From positions 2,663,342-2,727,341 of the forward strand of contig NC_051090.1 of assembly GCF_901709675.1 (NCBI RefSeq): DNA of 64,000 bases. The letters run 5' to 3'. Source of the DNA: Syngnathus acus (Eukaryota; Chordata; Actinopteri; Syngnathiformes; Syngnathidae). The first letter of the stretch is position 1. Every line of letters starts with the position of its first letter. The position numbers were made by a program, and so were the translations under genes. Positions 51,301-61,055 of this stretch are shown here, in pieces. The notes beneath the pieces were generated by a model. It made no database searches. It had not been told where the DNA came from and worked only from the letters and a program-made list of their open reading frames with translations.

Positions 51301-54014
51301 GTACAGTGTTAGCGGTCATTTGGATGATGAATGAATCCGCTTTTTCGAATCAATTTGTGCGTAAATGACACTACTTCCGTGATTAGTAGCCGATACAGAC
51401 GTTGAATTCAATTGAAAATGTTGTCATAAAAGTGTAATTACACAATATAAAGTTTTGCTTGATTACTACCAATCAAGCCATTCGTGTTCATTTTGCTAGT
51501 ATCCTGTTCAAGTGATGCTAATTGCTAGCTAGCCCTCATTCATTCAAAACACCATCTATCTCATGTCGGTTTCCCGTAGTCACGGCGGCATTCCCAAGGC
51601 GTACCTCTGTTGCCAGTTACAAGCGGGACCCCTGGGAACCCGCTTGACGGGTCGAGCGTAGCTTCAGCCGACAGCCCCCCGGGGCCACGTCAGACGCTGC
51701 CTCGGCTGGTCTAACGTTAAACCACGGAAGTTTCAATTCATCGTAGTGTTACCAGCCTTCCGAGAGCAGCATCCATTTTGAGTTGCGCCCACGTGCGGCA
51801 TTGGAAACCATAGCTAGCTTAGTCGCTAACTTTCTTGCTGTCACAACACTTCCTATCAGATTCACTTTTGACTTTTCTTTTTTAAGCAATAGCAGGAATC
51901 TCAACGTTTCACTTTTGATTTACGAGCGAGTGCCAGTCATCTGCGAAGCAAATGAGCGGTAAGAATGAGGTGTGACAGAAATAGCAGCGACAGTCAAGTT
52001 TATTATTGTCATGCAAATGGCTGGGCTCGTCGTTATGCTTTTAAACTACTGTTACAATAAACGTGTAATAACTACCGCATACACGAATTTGGCTCCATTT
52101 TGACTCGGTAGACATGTTGCAGACAAACGTCGTGGCCAATTTTGAGTAGTCTTGATGCGTCGTAGCCCGTGTCATGTGACAAACTCAACGCTTGGCCTCG
52201 CACAGCGGCCAAACGCCAAAACCCCGCACTTTTTCTCAAACTCAGGACGTACACGCTACAAAATTATCAACGGCACACGGTTGCATGTGTGCAGCTCAAG
52301 ATAATGAGTCTGACTTGTGTAGACACTCCCACAACTAAAGTTACCAAACTCCCACATTATGAAAATATGCCTTTGATAAATTTGCGTACAAATAATGGTC
52401 TCTACAGTGATTCACTTTCCCTGAGGAAGTGGAGGCTTGAAAAATAATTAGCATTTGGATGCAGAACTTGTCAAAATTTCAATGCCATAATCGATTTTGA
52501 CATGGGCGTCGCCCCAAGGCAGATGAACACGAACACACACACCCACGCACGCATGTGGCTGGGGATAGTCAGTGTTGATCTAGCAGTTCGGGAACAGGCA
52601 CAACAACCTGACACAAGTCAATGGAAAGAGTCCCATCCCCCAACACACTGCAGCAGGAGCTTGTGGTGAACAAACCATCACCACATTCACGCTGCGCCCC
52701 CCCCCCCCTCCCCTTTTCATAGCCTTGCACTCTCTGTGGTACGTTCACGGACACTCTGAGCACTTTGAAGTCGCGTCAATCTTCAAAATCACCATCGAAA
52801 AGTATGATTAATACAACCAATTAAATTCGGAGGCATTTTCGTTTCGTCGAGCCCTTTCCGCGGTGCGTTCAATGTCTAACCTGTTGCTTTCGAACATTTT
52901 GGTGACAGCCAGAAATGGTTGCCTCATTCGTTAGCTGGTCGGGGGAACTCGTTTTTTCGGATGAATACGCGACAAAAGTCCAATTTCCTCTTTTCGGAAA
53001 ATTTAACCGTATGTGTTCGACGGCAGGGGAGGAGGAGGAAAATTGTGTGTGGGGGGGGCTTGAGACATGTGAGTCGTGATCAGTTCGACAGTACCGGAAT
53101 CGACGCATTCAAATGTGATTAACATGCAATTCAGGGGGGCTTTTGTAAACGGGGAGGGGGTGGATCCACATCACGTGTTTATTACTAACCACGTCAAGCT
53201 TGATGAGGCAAACACTGACCGGAATGCTAACTATTCACCATGGAAAAAGTGCTCATTTTTAGCTTCTTTTGAGGGGGTAAACCATCCAATCAGATCCCCC
53301 TTATATATATTCATAATCATTCGATATTGAACTAGCTTGTCGTGTGGATGCTGGAGAAGTGTGATTGTAGGCTACAGGCTGATCACAACTTTCCCTACGA
53401 GAGAAAGTCGTTGCCCGGCACAGGCTGTCCTTCAGGGGTGACCTTTTTTTAAACGAACCCCCCCCACAACAAGAACGACCGGCGAAGCCTTTATTACGCG
53501 TCAGATTTCCATTTCGTCAGGCCTTTGTAGTAAACTAGTTTGTCGTCATGAAGAGGTTTTTTAGCTCAAATGATCGATTCCGTTAACTGATCGATTCTGC
53601 TCGTTTAATTGAATACATTTGAGTCGTTTTACCCTCAAGTTCTCTCCCCTGTTTTGTTCTCTTTTCGCGTGAATTCAAGCTGTCAATTTTCGCGGCGCCG
53701 TCGATTTCCCCAAATCAAAATGACGGCGCAAGGGAGAAAAAAAAACTCCCGACAAGTCACGACGCTGCCTTGTCAGCTTCGGAGAGCTCGAACAGGTGCT
53801 GCTTTACCAAGCAAGCAACCTTTCTGTCGCCAGAAAATGGAGGAAGGTGGCAAAGGAAAAAAAACGATCTTGCGTCGTGACATTCAACAGTTGAAGAAAA
53901 AAAAAAAACCGATCACTTACACCAACTGCCGCCGGTCCTTCCTAGAAACTCCTTCTTCTCGGAATTCCACAGAAAGCTCCTCCAGCCGCCGTCGGTGTCC
54001 TTATTCCCCGACAT
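48366..54014 (-). CDS. atp1b1: Na+/K+-transporting ATPase subunit beta-1
   Basis: Glycosylated type II beta subunit of the plasma-membrane sodium pump, needed for folding and delivery of the alpha subunit. Exons on minus: 53921-54014, 50420-50548, 49534-49689, 49276-49460, 48977-49057, 48366-48623; 903 bases, 300 residues (human 303). Cytoplasmic N-terminus with [20 protein letters not shown], one helix ([20 protein letters not shown]), then [12 protein letters not shown] and the ectodomain. Six ectodomain cysteines (DCGD, KACGY, QSCSG, SPCII, IFCKN, RIECK) give the three conserved disulfides. N-glycosylation sequon SNIT is kept near the end; the C-terminus is FDVKFNIKS. Oddity: the intron after the exon ending at 49534 has a GC donor (GAG|gcaggt), forced by the frame DCG|D. 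Teleosts carry atp1b1a and atp1b1b; which one is not decided. The 3.4-kb first intron (50549-53920) shows no other gene. Confidence 0.95.
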
Positions 54015-54189
54015 GTTATAGAAGTCCCCCCACGCACGCACCGGGTAGCTCCAACTTTTGGTCTTCTATAATAGGCAACCCACGACCACTCGAGAGTGTA
54101 TTGCGGAGGAAACGACTGCTGCGCCTCACCGGAAGCAAGAAAAGGACACTTTTTAAGCCCGCAGCGCCGCTTGAATCTCTCCCTCACCC

Positions 54190-54274
54190 CGCTCTCTCTC
54201 CCTCTTCCTTTGCCCCCTCTCTCTATCTCTTTTGCGTTCTCTCTCTCTCACTCTCTCTCTCTCTCTCTCTCTCA
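54190..54274. repeat. (CT)n microsatellite in the atp1b1 promoter
   Basis: About 85 bases of CT-rich sequence, pure CT over most of its second half, roughly 180-260 bases upstream of the atp1b1 start codon. Confidence 0.9.
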
Positions 54275-54588
54275 CGGTGCGCGACTCCGCCCGCAAACTC
54301 CCGCAATAAGTTACAGCAAGAGGGAGGAGAGGGTCACAAAGGGGCAGCGAACGAACCAATCAGAGTGGCGTGCTGCTCTATGACGTCATGATAAAGGCAG
54401 TGTCGAAGAGGAGGGGGGATTCAAAGAAGGGGAAAAAAATGTCGTTCAGTTGCCAAGAGCTGTAAAAGACAAAATGGGCCAGGTGCCATAGCAACCGTAC
54501 CCCCCACCACACGTCCCGCCTTCCCTATCAAACGTAGTTGGTGACGCCACTCCCTTGATTGACGTGAAGTCGAAGACGATGAAACTCT

Positions 54589-55075
54589 TGATTGATTGAT
54601 TGATTGATATCTTTATTTCGAACATATTTAATATTTACATTTATTTTGCAATAATACATATTTTATTTAAAATAAAACAAATAACACTATTGATGTGTGG
54701 CTTCCAACTCAGCCTGACATCTATTATAACCCCAAGAAATTTGGTTTCCTGCACCCTTTCAATTTCAGTCCCATCTATTTCTATTCGTACCTTTATGTTC
54801 GCTGTGCCTTTGCCAAATAACATAAACTTGGTCTTGCATACATTTAATGATAATTTGTTCCAGTCAAGCCATATTTTATATTTTTTTCATTTCCTCATTT
54901 AACACTGATTCCACTTGTTGGATGTTATTACCTGAACAAAAGATATTGGTGTCATCTGCAAAATTGACGAGTTTTAGTTCTTTAGATACAGTGCACTTAT
55001 CATTTAAATACAAAATAAACAATTTAGGGCCTAATACTGACCCTTGATTTTGTCTAAAAACCAGGAAACCAGGAA
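54589..55075 (-). mobile_element. 5'-truncated non-LTR retrotransposon (CR1/Rex-like LINE) fragment
   Basis: On the minus strand the reading goes through reverse-transcriptase blocks QGSVLGPKLFILY, then NFADDTNIF (the xxDD catalytic motif), then NKLSLNVCKTKFMLFGKG and TKFLGVIIDVRLSWKPHIN, with at least one frameshift (near 54880) and a stop. The 3' end runs into a TCAA tetranucleotide repeat at 54589-54608, as expected for this type of tail. It is a dead copy; the clade assignment is tentative. Confidence 0.85.
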
Positions 55076-57160
55076 AAAAATAGTGCAGCTAACTCTCGGT
55101 ACGGTCCTATGCAGTTTATGTTGTTACTTTGTTGCCACATTGCATGTCTGCAAACAAAAGGAAGAACTATAGACTCCAATCAGGTTGAAGCCTGTCATCC
55201 ATTGCCCAGACGAAAGCCAGCAGTCATTCTGAAAATTGTCAACAGCTATTCCCATAGGTACACTGAAAAATAAAATCACCTTGCCTTCTTACCAGATCCT
55301 TACCTTCTTACCAGCTTATACCATAAAAATCTGGTAAAGATTTGTTCTCTAAAGAAATATGTGTTTGAAGATAATTGCTGAAAACGTGCAATGTAGTACT
55401 CATTTGTGGAGATTAATCATTGATCATGATTTGGTTCCATTACACCTTATCATGCTCATTACTACCAACCGCAAGTTTGGCAAAGAAAAGCATTATCCTC
55501 TAGTCAGAACAAACAGCAGGTAATTGTCATTTTCTTGTACACTCTTGTTTTTCTGCTCCCTTTTTATTCCTAACAGACTAATGTTTTCATCTGTTTGTGT
55601 GCCAGATAAAATTAAAACTTGGACGTGGCATGGGCCCTAAACAACGAACCAATTGGGAATGTTGTTGCAGCTCTGGATGAAGGTGCGTGTTGCGGAATTC
55701 TCACTTTTGTTTGACCTCTCTAGTGAGTCTTTATGATGGAATTAGTGTAGTCTTTTTCATTTTAACAGTTAAACCTCAGGCTTGCTACAAATTCCATTCA
55801 CAGCCTTTGTGCCCGCTAGGCAGTAAGTTTCCACCTCCAATGTGTGTGCGCGCGCATATGTGTGTGTGTAATATTGAGCCGGGATTTGGCTACCGAACAA
55901 TTGAAAATTACGCTCCAATCTCTTCAAATCAGATTTATAATGAGCACAGAGACGGGAGCAACAGGGGGAGGTCTGATTTATGACCTGATTAGCTTACAGC
56001 CTTAGCTGCTCTGACATGTAGCTGCCATGCTTTGTACGTATCTGCATTGGTATAGTTATATTTTGCAATATAGTTATATTTTTCTAAAGAACTGTTCTCT
56101 CTTGTAAAGTGAGTCGAGTTCACTGACACCATATTTTGATATATTTTACAAAATGGCCGAACGACAGCACCTCTGTCTGACAGTTTATGGTCATAAATGT
56201 GTTATTACATTTGTAGTACAGTTAAGATGAGGGGGGGGGATAACGTCTGCGTTAATGGCGATCCCTGGGGTCTATTTTGACTCCATCCAAAAAGAAAACA
56301 GTGTAACGCAGTCCGCCAACGACACTATTGATTTTTTTACGCGGCCATAGCACAGCAGGCCCGCCGTGTTTGCACAGATGAAAGCTTCGCCAAGATTACC
56401 ACGAGGTGCGGCATTCTGAGATGGCCTGTGGAAGAAATCTGGTATGTGAGGAGCCAGCCCGACTCTAACCTGTCAACAATCGTGTGCCTGTGCGGGCGGC
56501 CCCCGGGAGTGGGCGGGGGTCAAAGATGGACTCCTCCACAAAGTTGTAATTGCAAAACAATTTTTTTCCTCACAGGCAAGTTGCCATTATAAAAAGCTTT
56601 ACTCAATGGACAGGCAGTGTGTGAAGTAAAACGACTCAGTCTTTGAGGTAGGTAGACAGAGAAAATGAAATTTAAGTAAAACTACTCATATCTTTGAAGA
56701 CAACCTTACATAAACAAAATTAAAGTCAAACTTTGGCAATGCCAATAAAGACATCAAAATTCAACTCAAGACACCTCATGCTGTGCGCCAAATTATTTCA
56801 GCAAGCACATTACACAGTTGTTCAGGCGGCATAAGCCCAACTGGTTGCAAATTGTCTCCGCACACCTCTGCACTCATTTGAATTGCAAAATTTGAATTTG
56901 CATTAACCTGAGCTTTGAGGTTAGCTTGAAGCTATTCCAACGTGTCAGCGTGCCAGTTCCCCCCAATGCTAACAAGCTAACAATGAAACATGCCAAGTGC
57001 GGGCTAATAAACGTGCCCACAACAATTAGAGTGACACTTCTTTTTCCTTTTTCCTCCAAGGCCTTTTCATCTTATCTGAGACACCGGCGTTTATTTTTTT
57101 TCCGCTAATGCTTGCCCGGAGCACTGTGATTTGTCAAGGTTATTATGTTGGCCTTTTGGT

Positions 57161-57210
57161 CGAGCTCTTAATTACATTAGTGAAACTCAATTAAGCAGCA
57201 AAAGTCTGAT
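57161..57210. promoter_or_regulatory. Candidate conserved non-coding element rich in homeodomain sites
   Basis: Contains CTTAATTAC, ACATTAG and CAATTAAGC within 50 bases. Suggestive composition only. Confidence 0.2.
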
Positions 57211-58442
57211 GAGAAGGGGAATAGAATCATACTGGGAGACCTTTTGACACGCTAGCACAACGCCACATACCACAGATTGTTTTCGTTTTCTGTCCTCGAC
57301 TCCGTTCGTAATCGTAGCGGTTTGTATCTGTCAACGGAAGCCGTACATCTTTGTCACGTAAACAGTTGTCATATTGAATCATACTGCTACCAGCCAGTCA
57401 TGCAGTTTACCCGTGTCTCTGAAACATTGATTAAGGAACAATCATTTATTTATTCATGTCCGAAGGGCTTTTTATACATTTCCGAAAAGATATGTAGTTT
57501 GTAATTTGATTTATGCTTTTATTTCCTTGACCCCGGGTCATACTGTGCGCAAGGAAACCGAGCGGCATGTAAAGGTTAAAGAAAACAATTGCCAGCATGC
57601 ACCAGGGCTGCTCGGGTTGTAAAATACGATTACATTTATGGCTGTGTTTTGTTATCACGCTTATCACAGTAATCGTCGCAGTTTTACGGGCCAATAAAGA
57701 ATTACAATAAGTAAACATAACACCTAACGATGTCTGGTATTTACAAAAAGGTACGAGCCAAAATCGATATGAATACGATTTTATAGTACTTTTAAAAAGA
57801 CAAAATATTGGATGTGATAAATTTGCAGTTGTGAGGTTGGTGTAACTCAGAAGTCAGGCCACCATTGATTGTAGCCCTACATTCAACAAGCCCCGCTCCC
57901 AATGGACGCCCCAAAAATAGACAACAGCGTCTAAAAATACTCGCCGGTTGTGCTCCCGTTCAGGGCTCTTATTTTGGAACACGGGCCAGCGTTTTATTTC
58001 GGGATGCTTTGAAGATAATCATAAGGGGGTGGTGCGGAATTCGCGAGGCCCTCGAAGAACAAATGGATGCTTTCCCTCGGCTAATCAGGGTGACAAGAGA
58101 TGCTCGACAGGTTGCCGCGGAGACCGAGGGACGCTTGGAAACAATGCGTCATTGGTTGACACTCATGTCCTAAAGGGAAAGACGGTCAGAAGACAGACTT
58201 TTTGTGTCTATTTTGTTAAGGCCTGGTACATTGCTTTAAATATCCTGCAATTTAATCCTGCAAAGAACAGACATGGAGTCTAATACGATGTGTGAAATCT
58301 TTCATGTGAAGATTATGTAAGCAGCATGTGGCAGGAGAATGATTGGAAATGTGACACCAAGTACATAAAATGAGCTCCTTTGCTAATTTGTCACCCCCCA
58401 CCCCTTAAGGGAACAGCCAATGCTCAGTGATAGAGCACTTAG

Positions 58443-58460
58443 TGGTGTGTGTGTGTGTGT
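58443..58460. repeat. Short (GT)n microsatellite
   Basis: About eight GT units. Confidence 0.8.
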
Positions 58461-59327
58461 TTTCAGCAAATGCCCTTTTTTCCCATTTTAGGTAAGTAGC
58501 TTTTTGCAGCGTGAGACACAGTATTGATACACTAATGGCTTTCCGAGTCTGGTATGGTATTATTCCATTTCCTGTTCGATCAGCTTTTGAAGTATTTCAT
58601 TTTTTTTTTCCGATAGTTGTTTGTTACAATATCCAGTTTTTGGCTCCTGTTCCTAAACATTCATTTCCACGTGTGGTCCTTTTCAAAAACACGCTTTCTT
58701 GGTGTTTATTTGAAGAGGTCCACATGGCTACAATTACAAACAGGTGATGGAGTGACGCATATCGTAAGTGGATCGAGTCTTATCGTCATTACTGGGAATC
58801 GTATCACGGTGCATGGAAAGCAAATCATGACATTGTAAATGAAGTGAAGCGTATCAGATTATATTCAGAGTGAACGCGATGACGTTCTAAATGGAATGAA
58901 TCGTATTGTAATCCTTGTAATTGAAGCTAATTGCATTGTATCATAATCGGTTTGAATCGTATGATAATAAGATAAATCATATCCTATTCGAAACAAATCG
59001 TTTTGTAAATGCTTGTGTGGTCCAGTTGTCCTGCATCTTTCACAAAACATCCTTTCTTGGTGTTTATATTGACGTGGAACACATGGCTACGATCGCTAAC
59101 ACATGCGCGACTGCACGTGTTAGCGAGGCTAACAAAACATGACGTCAATATTTGAATTGCATGTACTAAATGACAAATCCCACCTTTTAAGGCACACCCT
59201 TAGAAACTGAATGGAAAATTCTGCTCTCTTTTCTCAGAGTCCACCTTAAAATGTCCGTGGAGGTCCAACGACTTCTGGCCCTCGGCGACTCATTTGTATC
59301 CACGCAGGATGCCAAACATCTGAAGCC

Positions 59328-59334
59328 TTTATAA
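59328..59334 (+). promoter_or_regulatory. TATA box of dpt
   Basis: TTTATAAG, about 50 bases upstream of the dpt start codon, which implies a short 5' UTR. Confidence 0.55.
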
Positions 59335-59379
59335 GCGGGACTTTGCCAGGGAGAGCGCCACAAGTCTTCACCCGTCGAC

Positions 59380-61055
59380 ATGAATCCAGTTCTGGTGGTG
59401 CTGGCCTGGTCCCTGGTGGTCTCGGTCCAGGCTCAGTCTGAGTCTCAGTTGCATGATCACCAGGACATGGGGTGGATCAACGGCTACCGTCAAGGTTTCA
59501 ACTTCCAGTGCCCCCACGGCGAAGCCTTGGTGGCTATCAGGAGTTACTTCAGCGCCGCCGACGGTTCCGACCGCCTCTGGTCCTTTGAGTGCCAGCCCAC
59601 GCCCGAGGGGTTGGGACACCCCACCGACTGCTGGTGGGACGACATCAACCGTGCCGGCCTGGAATGGTAGGTGACCTTCATTGTAGATAAGCTAAAAAAA
59701 ATTGTCCGATAAAGTATTTTCGTCTGTTTTTAATATTACGACTTTTTCCTAGGAAAATTAAAATGACTTTTTGTCGTACATCACAACTTTATGTACTTTT
59801 TCGTCTCGCAAAATTGTCATTCTCATAGTCATGTGTCTTTTATTTGCGGGGAAGCATTTTGCTGGATTTTTGGAGGCTGCATTTTTTGGAAATATTTTAT
59901 TAGCCACATACTAGCAGCTGTCCTGCAACAGTCTTCAGCAATTTCCCAAAGCTTTTTTTGAGCCAAGACACATATATTAGCAAAATATCTCGACGTAAGA
60001 ACACACAACAAAACAAATATTTTATATATATGAAATCAAATATGTCCCAGAGACAAAAAAAAAGAAAGTGATGGAAGTCAGAATAAAAGTTAAAAGAGTC
60101 ATCTCCGGACTTGTCATGTGAAACTTCAGCGGTTGCGCAACAACCGTGATTGAGCATCCAGCCAAACCGCTCCAATGGGCCACAAAGAAGCGTCGTAAAG
60201 TTTAACTTGAGATTTACTGCCTCCCAGGTGACTTGATTCAAAGGCAAACACTCCATACGCTAACATACTTCAAGTCTATTTGAATGAACGCCGGGGGGAT
60301 TAATGTTGCCATGACAATTGTCTACACATGCCCAACACCACCACTCCCCTTGGACCTTAACATTCCCTAAACGGGTTGCACCCATATGAAAAGAATCATA
60401 CGAGAATTACATGACTTGCTAACACCGAACTAGTAAAAAAAGAGATTTGAACACAAATGGTGCAGCAACACATGTAGACAAACACGATATATTTATACAT
60501 ATGCCTTCCATGTGTGTGGAATAATAATAATGTTTTTTTTTTTTCTCTTTTCAGGACTTCAAAGTGCACCCGTAACGGCTTGGTGGCAGGCGTGCAGAGT
60601 AAATACTTTCCCAGCGTCTTGGACCGAGAATGGCAATTCTACTGCTGCTACTACAAACGCCGATGTCCATACGACTGCATGTATGTTTTCGGATATTTAG
60701 TTCAATATTTCTCAAGTTTGAGTAAGTTAGTGTTTCGAGTTTTCCTTTCATTTGGTTGAAACGGGAAAAAATGCATATTGAATCATCTCCAGGATTGAAT
60801 TGTGTGTGGCTTTTTATGACAGGAAGACCAATGACATTCCCGAATACCACCATGAGGAGGGCGAGCTGGTGATTCCTAGCTACGGCTTCTTCATCCGAGG
60901 AGCTCAAACCACCTTCAGCGGAGTGCTAAGGTCTGTTTCTCTCAACTTCTCCTTGTGCTGCCGGACTCACAGCGATGTTTCCCTGCAGGGATCGCCAGTG
61001 GAAGTACATCTTGTGCAGGATGACCGACTTCGACTGCGAATTTGAGAATTTATAG
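59380..61055 (+). CDS. dpt: Dermatopontin
   Basis: Secreted extracellular-matrix protein that binds decorin, fibronectin and TGF-beta and promotes collagen fibril assembly. Exons: 59380-59666, 60555-60680, 60823-60930, 60989-61055; 588 bases, 195 residues (human 201), all in phase. The signal peptide is about 18 residues ([18 protein letters not shown]). The mature protein starts near [18 protein letters not shown] and has the family repeats with DREW ([19 protein letters not shown]) and DRQW (DRQWKYILC), plus paired cysteines throughout. The acidic stretch of human DPT's N-terminus is reduced to [11 protein letters not shown]. In human, DPT lies close to ATP1B1 and NME7, so the neighbourhood supports orthology. 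Start is the only Met before the signal peptide. Confidence 0.96.

Larger units (their letters stand above)
54015..59379. other. Intergenic region between atp1b1 and dpt (5.4 kb)
   Basis: Divergent spacer. It begins with the atp1b1 promoter and a CT-rich microsatellite, then a truncated LINE (54589-55075). After that comes mostly unique sequence with a homeodomain-site-rich stretch at 57161-57210, a GT microsatellite at 58443-58460, an AATCGTAT-rich stretch at 58750-59010 and the dpt promoter. No exon recognised; ORFs at 55687-55983 and 57865-58173 have no support. Confidence 0.55.

Noticed and set aside
51620-51660. Short inverted repeat CAAGCGGG / CCCGCTTG in atp1b1 intron 1
   Set aside because: Only 8-base arms; expected by chance in a sequence this long.
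53609-54391. 260-residue plus-strand ORF over the atp1b1 first exon and promoter
   Set aside because: Low-complexity (Lys, Arg, Ser-Leu from the CT repeat), antisense to atp1b1 exon 1, no recognisable domain.
57865-58173. 102-residue plus-strand ORF with a plausible helical end
   Set aside because: No splice context, no known family, and no upstream promoter sign; chance ORF in a GC-richer patch.
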